64,000 bases of DNA, from positions 85,288 to 149,287 of the forward strand of contig NZ_OMKE01000008.1 of NCBI RefSeq assembly GCF_900299535.1, given 5' to 3'. The position numbers and the translations under genes were made by a program. The notes beneath the pieces were generated by a model, which was not told where the DNA came from, did not search any database, and was given only the letters and a program-made list of their open reading frames with translations. This DNA is from Aquimarina aquimarini (lineage in GTDB: Bacteria > Bacteroidota > Bacteroidia > Flavobacteriales > Flavobacteriaceae). Positions 53,461-63,216 of this stretch are shown here, piece after piece (within the stretch, counting starts at the first letter, position 1; each line of letters starts with the position of its first letter).

Positions 53461-54654
53461 TTATGCTTTTGTCCAGATACGATTGCTGATATTGAGTGTC
53501 GTGATTAAGTCCCTTATAGCATTTAAATCGTTTTGAATATCCTCTATAGTATTTACACTAATACTGTTTTTATCAATGGTGACATTTTCAAAAAAATCTT
53601 TGTTCATAGGTGCGATCAAGTATAACTTTCCATCTTTTAAGGTCATAGATAAATGTTTGCCCAATCTAGTGCTTAACTTATCTATAGCTTCTACAATTGT
53701 TGGACTTAAAACATAGTATGCCATCTGTGTGTTTGTTGCTCTTATAGTATATTTTTTATTTACCGATGCATTTTCTACACGAATCTTATTCATTGTTTTT
53801 GAAACATTAAACATTTTTGGGATACCAAACTTTTTCTTGGTACGAATATTTATAATCCCCTCAAAATCTTTATGAAAATCAGCATACATAAAGAAACCTC
53901 TAAAATTGGTTTTTGTACCATACAAAAATGCTTTTTGATTTACTTTGGTGCGATCTATTTTTTGTTCTACTCTCTTTTGTTTTGATTCTCCTAGAGTATC
54001 AAAAAAAGATTCATCATCACCGATTCCTAAAGAGGGCAAATCAATATCAGATCTAAAAAGAAGGCTAATAGAAATAGTAAACATAATGATAATTATAGCC
54101 CACCCACTTATTGTTACTCCTTTCGTTTTATAATAGAGTTCACAAAACTCAAAGTCTACATTCTCTATTTTTCCTGAAAAGTAATCATCGCCAAAAAACC
54201 AACGTTCTTTTAAGGAGGTAAGAAAAGAAGGGGGAAAAAAACCAGACTCCAATATATGATCTTCGTGTACGATACCGTCAAACTGATACTTCAAATCTCC
54301 ATAGGTTGAAGCAATCATTTGTGGAAGAATATCCATTTTGAAATCCTGTCTTAAAACACTAGTGTTTTTAAATTTAGTGGTGTCTTTGAAGTATGAGCGA
54401 AAAATAAGAATGGCAAAAATCCACCCACCAATACTACCCTTAAAACTACTTTTTGCAATAAGAAAAATTACATCTGTATCATATTGAATAATCCACACAA
54501 TAATTCCTATAAAAAAGCATACAATGGCTATTATAAATGCTAATACTGAAGCTAATACTAAAAGGGATGAGCCTATAAGACGTAATTTTGAAGGAGGTTT
54601 AATTGTACTAGCTTGTTTTTTTACTGCTTCAAAATGTTCTGAAATTTGATTCAT
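53461..54654 (-). CDS. DUF3137 domain-containing membrane protein
   Basis: A 397-residue protein with two N-terminal TM helices (~25-55 and ~65-85) and a large soluble domain containing the DUF3137 hallmarks (FFGDDYFSGKIENVDFEFCE, then GFFMYADFHKDFEGIINI). A third TM lies at ~180-200. DUF3137 proteins regularly sit beside LemA, as here (3-base gap), and the pair is thought to act at the cell envelope. Function not established. Confidence 0.85.
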   Translation of the reverse strand: MNQISEHFEAVKKQASTIKPPSKLRLIGSSLLVLASVLAFIIAIVCFFIGIIVWIIQYDTDVIFLIAKSSFKGSIGGWIFAILIFRSYFKDTTKFKNTSVLRQDFKMDILPQMIASTYGDLKYQFDGIVHEDHILESGFFPPSFLTSLKERWFFGDDYFSGKIENVDFEFCELYYKTKGVTISGWAIIIIMFTISISLLFRSDIDLPSLGIGDDESFFDTLGESKQKRVEQKIDRTKVNQKAFLYGTKTNFRGFFMYADFHKDFEGIINIRTKKKFGIPKMFNVSKTMNKIRVENASVNKKYTIRATNTQMAYYVLSPTIVEAIDKLSTRLGKHLSMTLKDGKLYLIAPMNKDFFENVTIDKNSISVNTIEDIQNDLNAIRDLITTLNISNRIWTKA

Positions 54655-54657
54655 AAA

Positions 54658-55170
54658 CTACAAATAGGTGTTTAAATCTATATTTTTCCTTTCTTGTTCA
54701 TTAGTGATAATTGACATGTATTCTTCTTTTTTAAAGCCAAATATACCTGCAACTATATTACTTGGAAATACAGAAATTGAATCATTATAGGTTAGTACAG
54801 CACTGTTATATGCTCTTTGGGATGCAGAGATTTGCGCTGCAAATTCATTAATACTACGTTGTAAAAGAATAACAGATTCATTTGATTTAAGTTCAGGGTA
54901 GTTTTCTACACTTACCATAATTGTACTTAATAATTCTGATAATTGTTGTTCTAAACCTAATCCTTCTTCTCTAGTACTGGATGCCTGATATTGACTTCGA
55001 AGTCTTGCTATATCAGAATGTACATCTTTTTCATGAGTTAGATATTTCTTTACTGTAGTAGCAATATTGGGTAATGCTTCAAATCTTTTTTTGAGTTGTA
55101 CATCAATATTTTGTATTGTATAACGAATTTGATTTTTGTTTTTGACAATTTTATTATATGTCCAAATCAT
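54658..55170 (-). CDS. LemA family protein
   Basis: A 170-residue helical protein with the LemA signature: YNKIVKNKNQIRYTIQNIDV (~residues 4-23), RFEALPNIATTVKKYLTHE, and the C-terminal YNDSISVFPSNIVAGIFGFK. Typical LemA proteins carry an N-terminal TM; here the frame starts right at the family's helix, so an earlier anchor is missing. It is transcribed with DUF3137 and the membrane protein downstream. Confidence 0.92.
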   Translation of the reverse strand: MIWTYNKIVKNKNQIRYTIQNIDVQLKKRFEALPNIATTVKKYLTHEKDVHSDIARLRSQYQASSTREEGLGLEQQLSELLSTIMVSVENYPELKSNESVILLQRSINEFAAQISASQRAYNSAVLTYNDSISVFPSNIVAGIFGFKKEEYMSIITNEQERKNIDLNTYL

Positions 55171-55302
55171 ATTTATAAATTTTGTATACTATCTTAATTT
55201 TAAATTCTATGTAATGATAAACCTCTTTTTACCACATCTTTTTTATACCGTAATCAAACCCCAAACAAGTGTACTATAAAATCTTGTACTCTTTTCATAC
55301 CA

Positions 55303-56412
55303 TTACATATTTCGAAATACTAGTTTTTTTCTATTATAGGCTTTTTTGGGGCAGTAGAGGTAATTGTTGAAAAAATTCCCTCTACCCGTACCGTTTTTTT
55401 CATAGTATAACCATGCCATACTTTTGTGTAATAATTGAGGATCTTCTGGGTTTTTATGACGTAAATAAACCCCCCTCCCAGAGGCACATTGTAATACTTT
55501 ATACCCACTATCAAAAGGGTATACCTCTCGGGTTGGGTTGGTAAACAACTCTATATCTTCATCCCATACTTCCTGTATTTCCTTTTTAGTGTTATAATAG
55601 GTTTGTGCTTGTATCAACATACCTGTATAATTCAGTTTTGCTATTGCATCAGCATTCCCTTTTTTAAATTGTTGTAAAAAATTGTTATAATAGGTTACTG
55701 CTTGTTGTTCTACATAGTCTTGATCTAGTTTGGTTAAATCTATAGCAGTGTCCCACCCATTTTTGATATGGTAGGGCACAGTAGCTTCAAAAGAAAAGGT
55801 ATATTCATAAAAAGGTAATCCTGAGCCAGTAAATACCTCACCCGCTTCATCTTTGGTAGGGCTATGGTGGGCAATTACAGTTTCTTCATCATCCATGCCC
55901 TGATTGCCTTTGTGATCTGCCTGTATTATAGTAATCTGCACTGCACTGGCATCACCCAGTGTAGTGACGGTATCACCATAGTCATATTCTTCTTTGATCA
56001 AATCACCCACAGGATACATACGTACTGTGATGGTTTGTGTACCGCTTTTTAAGATATTATCATTGATTTCTAGTGGGGTTGCCAGATTGCTCAAGGTATA
56101 ATTTTTATACGTAGGGATATCATTTACCAATACCTCTATCAAACAATTGGCTTTGCCGATACGCAGATAATAGATAGGCTCTACCTCATAGCGTTGTACT
56201 TGATTTGCAATTACTTCTACGATATTATCTGCGGTAATACTATCAACAGGTACTTTTAATAAATCGATTTCTGCTTGAGCCGTGGTATTCATGGTTTTAG
56301 ATTTTTGTGCTTCAACTTTATTAGATACAGCTTTCTCTTTGTGTTGCCCACAGGCGATAAGGCTGTATAGGCATACTATTGCTAGTGTTTTTGGGATCAT
56401 ATTCCTGGTCAT
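55303..56412 (-). CDS. Lipoprotein partner of the large effector-like protein (candidate immunity)
   Basis: A 369-residue lipoprotein: signal with lipobox SLIACG (Cys ~21), then a soluble domain with beta strands and acidic patches. Its start overlaps the stop of the upstream 983-residue gene as ATGA. In T6SS operons a lipoprotein coupled to an effector is often the immunity protein, but no family recognition supports this directly. Confidence 0.6.
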   Translation of the reverse strand: MTRNMIPKTLAIVCLYSLIACGQHKEKAVSNKVEAQKSKTMNTTAQAEIDLLKVPVDSITADNIVEVIANQVQRYEVEPIYYLRIGKANCLIEVLVNDIPTYKNYTLSNLATPLEINDNILKSGTQTITVRMYPVGDLIKEEYDYGDTVTTLGDASAVQITIIQADHKGNQGMDDEETVIAHHSPTKDEAGEVFTGSGLPFYEYTFSFEATVPYHIKNGWDTAIDLTKLDQDYVEQQAVTYYNNFLQQFKKGNADAIAKLNYTGMLIQAQTYYNTKKEIQEVWDEDIELFTNPTREVYPFDSGYKVLQCASGRGVYLRHKNPEDPQLLHKSMAWLYYEKNGTGRGNFFNNYLYCPKKAYNRKKLVFRNM

Positions 56413-59360
56413 ATTATTTTAAGTGTGTTTTTTCTACTGTATTTTAGAGCATCGGTGATCCCCTTTTGGGTAAACAGGTATTCTTTCTTGCCCCCAAGGG
56501 TATAGGGTTTCATCAATATAAATTCTACCATAGGTAGTTCTTTCTCTATCTTTGGGCTAGCTACTGTGGGTTGGTTTCCTGGTTTTTTTATCTCTTCGTT
56601 TTCATATTTTCTTTTCTTCACCTTCAACCTATAGCTCCCTGAGATACCTGAGAAATGTGTAAACTCTTGCATATAGGGGCCTTTGTGGGTATCACAGCCG
56701 TATTTGATTTCAAAAGCGATTCCCCCTTTTAGCATGGCTTTACCAGCAACAGTGGTTTGTGCTACTTCGGTTTTAAATTCTTCTTCGGTAACCCCAAGCC
56801 ACTCGGGTACATAAGGAGCAATCCAATTGGTCATAAACATCAAATCATGGTTGATGGCAAGGTAGGCATAAGCGTTGATACTTTTTTTACGACTATAGGC
56901 TACTTCGTTTGTTTTATTCCCCTTACTATCTACACTATCTCTGCTATAACTGGTATAGGTGCCATCTGGAAGATGGTTTTGCATAGTGAGTTGTGGGACA
57001 TTGGGATCATCTAGATTAATGTCTACTTCAAACTTGGCACTATAGACTCCTTCTACCGAGAAATAGAAGTTAAATTCCAGCCCCATTTCTTTAACAATAG
57101 TATCAACTTTGCTTTTGATATTATCTTCTGCTTTATTGAGTATGCCTATCACACTACCTGGTGTAATAAAGGCTTTGTTTTTTGAGCCTTTATGTAGGGC
57201 AGCACGTGTAGCGACTACAGTTTTTAATTTACTAGCCCCTTGCTTACGTTGTAACTCAAATACACGTTTGGCTAGTTTTGCATTTTTTGAGTATCGTTTT
57301 AGTTTTAATACTTTACCTACCATACTTGTTGCCAATCGGGCTATATCAAATCCTACTCCTATGGGAGAGTTATCTACCAAAAGTCCACCTATAGTATTTT
57401 CTGATCTAAAAATTAACCCAAAAATAGGGGTTGCCGTGCATTTGATCTCATAATGATATCCCGAGCTACCATCGGGGTGAGCACGATATCCTTTGCCTAG
57501 AGATAATGAGATGACTGGCCATGCGATATGAAATGCGCCATGCTCATTTTTGCGCTCTACCCATTGAAACGTATCTAAGTATTTTCTTATTTTGGCAGCT
57601 TGTCGTGCCATTTTTGAGCTAATATTAAATCCAAATCTTGCCGCCGCAGAAGATCCCCCAGAAAAAATAAGTATCAAAATTTCTATAGAAATTATAAGTG
57701 CTACTGGAGACGATATTAATAGATTGGTAATCTCTGGGTATCGCTGGGTATAACTAGCTATTTGTCGGGTGTTTTCATTTTCTTCGTTATAATAGGTATG
57801 TAGCCCCATCCCAAAACATGCCCCGATATTTTTCACATAATCAACAACCAAGCTCATAATAAACTTTTTTGTTACTTTTATTGGTCCTGCACTGGGTAGA
57901 TTTGTTAATATAAAATGACTCCCTATATTTTCTATGATATTCCTATGCTTTTCTATTAATTTATTAAGCCCAATGTGTAGCTTGATATCTTCGATTTCTC
58001 TAAAATACATTTCTTTGCGATCCATGACTTCTAGCTGATCAGGTTTTTTTTCGAGTTGATCAGAACTAAGTGCGCATCTAAAATGGAAAGCCCACGCTAT
58101 ATCTGGATTAATAGCTACATTTATATTCTTGGTATATCTACAGGTTTCTACAGGGATCACAAGTTGTTCTGTTTCTGGAGGAATAAAATATTCTAACAGA
58201 AAATTGAGATAGTTATTTTGAGGGATTAGCCCCTGATCATCTATATACTTGTAAGGAAAATAAGGGATAAAGGATAGTGTATTACCCTCATAGGTATCTA
58301 TGTATTTTGTGGGTATTTCTTCGGTATTAATAATGCGCGGTGTGTGTGCTTGTTCGCCTCGTTCTACAGCAGAACATTTGGTTTGGGGGGTATGTCCTGC
58401 TACCTCGATAACCAAAGGCTTTTTGTGCGCTCCTACTTGTACTGTAATATTTGGTTGGCGGTGTGGGGTATCGGTGGGTTGATCACTTTCTTCAAAAATA
58501 GTTACTTGAGGTTGATCGGCAAAGGTATAGGCAATAGATTGATATTTGCAGGGTTCGTAGCGTTGGGTATAGTATTGTTCTCTAGTACCAACCACTACAG
58601 GCATAATGCCAGTATCAGGCATTTTAGGGCCACTGCCTATTTGCATGCCATCTACAGTAAGTAAATTACCTTGTTGTTTGCCATTATAAATAGTTTTGAT
58701 ACCATCATGCCCTAGATAGGTAACTACAAAATATACTTGTTTGACAACACTAAAAAAGATTCGGTGACGGGTGTGCCACTCTTTTTTGAGGTGTATCTGG
58801 TGCAGGCTACGATCTTTATGTGCTGTAAGTGAGTCAATATGTTGATCATTTTCTGTAAGATATACATCTATGGTAAGGGGGATAGCATAAATACCTTCTC
58901 CATCAAGGTCAATACCTACTATGGTATTGAATTTTGTTTCTGTACAGTTTTGTAATGTTTCTAGGTCTACCCAATCGGTTTTTGTGATTTTGGGTGTAGC
59001 AACTAGTTCTAGGCGCACAGTATCCATAACCCCTTGAAAAGGGTGTATGGCTTGAATCTCTATATACGAGGGAGAATCATGCGCACCTGCCTGATCTTTA
59101 TAAAGGTGTATCTCTGCCTTACGCCCTCCTGTATAATCATCCTGATCTACGCGAATGTAGTTTTCAAAAATAACCCATTCGATGTCTTCAAAGAATGTAG
59201 AATCGATAGCAGTATTGTCGTCTTCTATGATCTCAAACTGTATGGCAGTACGCTCCATCGTATCAAAGTCTAACCGAAGTGTATTATCGGCCATTACTTG
59301 ATCATTGTAGGTGGTTTTGATCTTTACATTATATTGTTGTATCATTTTCATCAAACACAT
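56409..59360 (-). CDS. Large multidomain T6SS cargo/effector-like protein
   Basis: A 983-residue protein (starts at Met1, 4 or 6 possible). The N-terminal ~280 residues are beta-rich repeats (e.g. AEIHLYKDQAGAHDSPSYIE, MQIGSGPKMPDTGIMPVVVG) like adhesin/Ig-type modules. A strong TM-like helix (LLISSPVALIISIEILILIF) lies near residue 560, with charged helical and beta segments after it. This would suit a pore-forming or membrane-acting toxin, but no catalytic motif is seen. It follows the DUF4280 effector's lipoprotein gene and is coupled to its own lipoprotein. Confidence 0.6.
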   Translation of the reverse strand: MCLMKMIQQYNVKIKTTYNDQVMADNTLRLDFDTMERTAIQFEIIEDDNTAIDSTFFEDIEWVIFENYIRVDQDDYTGGRKAEIHLYKDQAGAHDSPSYIEIQAIHPFQGVMDTVRLELVATPKITKTDWVDLETLQNCTETKFNTIVGIDLDGEGIYAIPLTIDVYLTENDQHIDSLTAHKDRSLHQIHLKKEWHTRHRIFFSVVKQVYFVVTYLGHDGIKTIYNGKQQGNLLTVDGMQIGSGPKMPDTGIMPVVVGTREQYYTQRYEPCKYQSIAYTFADQPQVTIFEESDQPTDTPHRQPNITVQVGAHKKPLVIEVAGHTPQTKCSAVERGEQAHTPRIINTEEIPTKYIDTYEGNTLSFIPYFPYKYIDDQGLIPQNNYLNFLLEYFIPPETEQLVIPVETCRYTKNINVAINPDIAWAFHFRCALSSDQLEKKPDQLEVMDRKEMYFREIEDIKLHIGLNKLIEKHRNIIENIGSHFILTNLPSAGPIKVTKKFIMSLVVDYVKNIGACFGMGLHTYYNEENENTRQIASYTQRYPEITNLLISSPVALIISIEILILIFSGGSSAAARFGFNISSKMARQAAKIRKYLDTFQWVERKNEHGAFHIAWPVISLSLGKGYRAHPDGSSGYHYEIKCTATPIFGLIFRSENTIGGLLVDNSPIGVGFDIARLATSMVGKVLKLKRYSKNAKLAKRVFELQRKQGASKLKTVVATRAALHKGSKNKAFITPGSVIGILNKAEDNIKSKVDTIVKEMGLEFNFYFSVEGVYSAKFEVDINLDDPNVPQLTMQNHLPDGTYTSYSRDSVDSKGNKTNEVAYSRKKSINAYAYLAINHDLMFMTNWIAPYVPEWLGVTEEEFKTEVAQTTVAGKAMLKGGIAFEIKYGCDTHKGPYMQEFTHFSGISGSYRLKVKKRKYENEEIKKPGNQPTVASPKIEKELPMVEFILMKPYTLGGKKEYLFTQKGITDALKYSRKNTLKII

Positions 59361-59395
59361 TTTTTAAAGGTGCTATTCTCTTTATTTCCTTATTG

Positions 59396-60067
59396 TTACT
59401 TGACTTTAAAACTACCTTCTTCTATTAAAAAAAACTTGGTGTTATTTCGCCCAGGTTTTCTTCTAGCTTTTAGATTGGGGGCATATCGCGCTTTAAAATC
59501 AGATTTATGAGTAATCGCTAGCCATTTTCTTTTAAAACCTATTTCTTTTGCATAATACCATCCGGTAATATATAGAGAATCCTTACGTACAAACCCAATA
59601 TCATTTTCATACCATTTTCGATAAGCTGTATTTCTCCAACGCTTTATAGTTAATTTGTTACTTTCTAATTTATAAAATCCTAAAAAGTCAAGAATAATAG
59701 GGTCTGTTACTGTAATCACTCCATCTTTTGGGAAACTCAGATTTTCTCCCACAATGTTTGAACTACCAATATATGCATGACCTTCATCGTCATAGACTTT
59801 AAATACATAATAATCGTCTTCTTGATCTTTACTAATATAGACTTGGTTGGTTTTTAAGTATGGGTGGTTTAGTAATTTTTCTTTCTTTCTTTCTTCCTCA
59901 ACTTCCATATATTCTTCTATATATTCCATTCCATCTACCTTTTTAGGATCTAGGCCTTTAGAAATCAAGTATTCATTAAATTGTACTCTAAACTCTTTCC
60001 GTTCTTTGTGTGTGCCACAAGCAATACAAATAGAAAATACCACTAAAACAAAAACTATTTTCTTCAT
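59396..60067 (-). CDS. Lipoprotein coupled to the DUF4280 effector (candidate immunity)
   Basis: A 223-residue lipoprotein with signal FVLVVFSICIACG and lipidated Cys. The mature part is basic/charged with a beta-rich C-terminal half (e.g. DDYYVFKVYDDEGHAYIGSS). Start and the upstream effector's stop overlap as ATGA, the usual sign of a toxin-immunity pair. Confidence 0.65.
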   Translation of the reverse strand: MKKIVFVLVVFSICIACGTHKERKEFRVQFNEYLISKGLDPKKVDGMEYIEEYMEVEEERKKEKLLNHPYLKTNQVYISKDQEDDYYVFKVYDDEGHAYIGSSNIVGENLSFPKDGVITVTDPIILDFLGFYKLESNKLTIKRWRNTAYRKWYENDIGFVRKDSLYITGWYYAKEIGFKRKWLAITHKSDFKARYAPNLKARRKPGRNNTKFFLIEEGSFKVK

Positions 60068-62268
60068 TCTTTTTTGTTTTTTTCTTGCTGTTTAAATTTT
60101 TTCTCTAAAGTAAAGAATTTCTCCAGGTTTTTACTTTTGTCTAAAACATCTGCATTCATATATGTATTTAAACGCTCTAAATCTATTGTATTATCTCTAT
60201 TTTTATAAACTACAAACAAATGATGGAACGTAGGATTAGGTGTTAATTGTATACTTATAGTGTGGTTTTTCATTTTTTCATTATACTCCTTAATAGCTTC
60301 TTTATGTCTTATTTTAGCTTCTCTAAATTCAAATTCACTTTTATACTTTTCAGGTACAGGTGCTGTAGGAGGTTTTGGTACCTCAGGAAACGGGATGGCA
60401 TCATGCATCATATTAGATGGCCAGAAAGTACCATATCCAAATTTGGTTTGGGTGTTACTATTACCCATTGCATCGGTAGTGGTAAAGGTTTCTTGCCCAC
60501 GATTGAGCAATAGGGCAAATAATTGTTGATAATCATAGTTTTGTCCTGCTATGTTTTTATCCAGATTATAGGGCATCTCGTTATTAGATTTACCATAGTA
60601 CAGGTCAAAAGCATAGCTCATATGTATTTGGTGTTTTAGCTTGGCTTGCAATTGCACTCCTGCCGACCAATATTGATCTGAATCCATGCCATAAAACAAA
60701 AAAGGTTCATGAATATCATTGTAGGATGAGATCATAAAATTACCCACTTTGGCAGCAGCACCTCCTAGTAATTGATGCCTATTGTTACGATCATGTTTGT
60801 TGTATTTATCTTTTATACGGTTTTCATTTTTGTCATACGATTTGCTAACACTACCAGAACTTAGCACCCCTGTCGCTCCCCAAGTAAAGGCATACTCATA
60901 AGGTACATTGACCCCTGATCCTGTAAAACTATTAAATAGATTAAGGTTGAGTGCATTTCCTGTTTTGTATCCTAGTGTTATAGCTGGGGTAATACTGGCA
61001 TTGATCAAATGAGGGCTTAGATAAGAAGTCCCTGGTGCGCCATTACCATAATAGGTTAATGCAGCATTCACACTAGGCATAAGATGTGCATCGCCCATAC
61101 GAGCGACCTGATAGGAGATTCCTGCATACACACTGGTAGTAAACCCACCTTGTAGACTATAACTAAATTTTAACCCTAATGTTGGTGGCCATCCTTTGGG
61201 TTGGGTTTTGGGATTCTCAAAAGTAGGTATTTCTTTTACAGATTGCCCTGGACCACTTTTTACCCATTTTGATGAGGCTGGTGCATCATCTTTTGGAATA
61301 TCAAGCACCAAATCACCACTATAATCGGGCGATGTTACTTGCCCTAAGACGATAGTAGTATCATGCACCCCATCAAAGCGAAATACATCGTACTCATAAA
61401 CGGCTACTTCTTCTTTGATCGCGAGTTGATCTTTTACTTTGGTATCAATATGTGTGCTATAAGCTTCTGTGAGAGCTTGTATTAATTTTATTTTTTTATC
61501 GGTATCATTCTCTATAGCAACCAGGTTTTTTTCCCACACTTTAATTTGCTCATCGCTGGTATCATAATATGCCAATTGATTTGAAACAGGGGTTTTGGTC
61601 ACTACTGTTGTGGGGTTTGTAATGCCCCCATTGGCTACCTTTTGGTACAATTGATATACTACACTATTACTATCACCCTCAAAACCTTTGATAATATCAT
61701 TGGCAACATTCTTAAAATGATCGTGTACATAGGTGCTTTCTAAGGTATATTCACTCTCTTCATCTTCTTCTGTACCAAAATCTGATGTACTAAACTGTAT
61801 TGCCTTTTTTTGCGTTGTATCTGTAGGTATAGGATTGATTTGTTGTGCGATGGCTTTTTCTTGTCGGGTTTCCTCAAAAGCGGTGGCTGATGGTGCTGCT
61901 ACTTGTCCATGAAAATCAATTGCAACACAAGGTGATCCCGAAATAGCGCAGACGGCTTTGCTACCTTCTAGTAATGGGTAACCTGCATTGGCAGAGAGTT
62001 GCATTTTATCGGTATAGCCTTGCCATGATTGTATCATGGGTTGACATATCTTGAAACTGCTTCCTGCTGGTTGTAACTTGCATTGCCCAAAGGTTTTTGC
62101 CGTAAAGGGTTGCCCTAGCTCCATATTGGTGGCTATGAGTTTTTCGCTTCCTGCATCATCATTGATAAAATTTTTATCCTGTGTGGTTACCTCCAAGGTA
62201 TCGGTTGCATCTCCAAAAAGGCAACTACATATTGCTCCATGACATACTAAGTGTTCCGTATTACTCAT
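60064..62268 (-). CDS. DUF4280 (PAAR-like) protein with C-terminal toxin-like domain
   Basis: I start at ATG 62268 (735 residues, MSNTEHLVCHGAICSCLFG) rather than 62352, because the longer frame would overlap the upstream gene. The N-terminal ~125 residues are DUF4280, the Bacteroidetes PAAR-like T6SS tip domain, with paired cysteines. After a linker, residues ~385-620 carry Gly/Tyr-rich strands (LQGGFTTSVYAGISYQ, YAFTWGATGVLSSGSV, HEPFLFYGMDSDQYW) that recall polymorphic toxin type 23. So a tip-borne effector is likely. Confidence 0.75.
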   Translation of the reverse strand: MSNTEHLVCHGAICSCLFGDATDTLEVTTQDKNFINDDAGSEKLIATNMELGQPFTAKTFGQCKLQPAGSSFKICQPMIQSWQGYTDKMQLSANAGYPLLEGSKAVCAISGSPCVAIDFHGQVAAPSATAFEETRQEKAIAQQINPIPTDTTQKKAIQFSTSDFGTEEDEESEYTLESTYVHDHFKNVANDIIKGFEGDSNSVVYQLYQKVANGGITNPTTVVTKTPVSNQLAYYDTSDEQIKVWEKNLVAIENDTDKKIKLIQALTEAYSTHIDTKVKDQLAIKEEVAVYEYDVFRFDGVHDTTIVLGQVTSPDYSGDLVLDIPKDDAPASSKWVKSGPGQSVKEIPTFENPKTQPKGWPPTLGLKFSYSLQGGFTTSVYAGISYQVARMGDAHLMPSVNAALTYYGNGAPGTSYLSPHLINASITPAITLGYKTGNALNLNLFNSFTGSGVNVPYEYAFTWGATGVLSSGSVSKSYDKNENRIKDKYNKHDRNNRHQLLGGAAAKVGNFMISSYNDIHEPFLFYGMDSDQYWSAGVQLQAKLKHQIHMSYAFDLYYGKSNNEMPYNLDKNIAGQNYDYQQLFALLLNRGQETFTTTDAMGNSNTQTKFGYGTFWPSNMMHDAIPFPEVPKPPTAPVPEKYKSEFEFREAKIRHKEAIKEYNEKMKNHTISIQLTPNPTFHHLFVVYKNRDNTIDLERLNTYMNADVLDKSKNLEKFFTLEKKFKQQEKNKKE

Positions 62269-62287
62269 TTCTGTATTCTTTTTTTTG

Positions 62288-63193
62288 TTACAACCATTGT
62301 AATATTTGTTGCATTTTTTGAAATATACTAGGTTGTTCTTCTTTGGTGTCATCTGTCATAGCGGTGATTTCTGCATCTTTTTCGCTAAGGTGGTACAGAT
62401 GTATTGTTGTTTTTGAATCGCTCTTACCAGCCTTGCAATGCTGTATGGCAGTAGCATGTTTCAATACTCCTGTGTCTTTCTCAAAATCATAAGTACTATC
62501 CATTGTTACTTTGTCATAAGGAATACTAAGGTGTTGTGCTAAAAAAGAAGGTGCTACAGCTCCTGTAAATATATGTTGTCGGGTATTATAATAACTTAGT
62601 GATTTTTCTATAGATAATCTACCATTATATGTTGCTGATCCTAGAGTATGATCTATTGGCATTACCAAACTTGTAACAGGATCTATAGCGGTATATATCG
62701 TTTGAAAATAGATCGCCCAAAACCAATCAGATTTCAAATAGCGCAGTAGCTTCTTTTTGGTGTCAATACCTTGTGCTAAGCTATCAAGGTATTGCGTAAT
62801 TTGTACTCCTGTAGACTCTTGCAGTATAGCTTGTTTAAATTGAGAGAATCGCTTTTGTACTTGTGTATATGATATATCTGTGATTGTATGTATACTCCCG
62901 TTGGGGGCTACCATAACCGTAATAGGATAGAGCACTTGTGTGCTAAACATAAGATCATATGCGGTTTTAAACAGTCGTGGTTTTTTATGATTTACTTGTA
63001 AGGCTGATTTTTGAAGAGTTACTTCCCATAAATAGCTGTTTTCATTTTTATGACAAGTAGTCTGCATCATAAATTGAATCGTATCTGTATTGTTTTGTTG
63101 CTCCATAGTGATCTGTACACCATACATTCGAGTATGTGTACGATCATCATCCTTATTCTGCTCATAATATCCTCCAAAGGTTAGTGGCTCCAT
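62288..63193 (-). CDS. Hypothetical T6SS-operon protein, 301 aa (adaptor-like)
   Basis: A soluble protein without signal: beta-rich N-terminal part (~1-95), helical middle (~110-165), then further strands. It is encoded between VgrG and the DUF4280 effector, the position usually taken by chaperone/adaptor proteins that load effectors. No family recognised. Confidence 0.6.
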   Translation of the reverse strand: MEPLTFGGYYEQNKDDDRTHTRMYGVQITMEQQNNTDTIQFMMQTTCHKNENSYLWEVTLQKSALQVNHKKPRLFKTAYDLMFSTQVLYPITVMVAPNGSIHTITDISYTQVQKRFSQFKQAILQESTGVQITQYLDSLAQGIDTKKKLLRYLKSDWFWAIYFQTIYTAIDPVTSLVMPIDHTLGSATYNGRLSIEKSLSYYNTRQHIFTGAVAPSFLAQHLSIPYDKVTMDSTYDFEKDTGVLKHATAIQHCKAGKSDSKTTIHLYHLSEKDAEITAMTDDTKEEQPSIFQKMQQILQWL

Positions 63194-63216
63194 AATAGGT
63201 AGTAAAGACTTATGAT

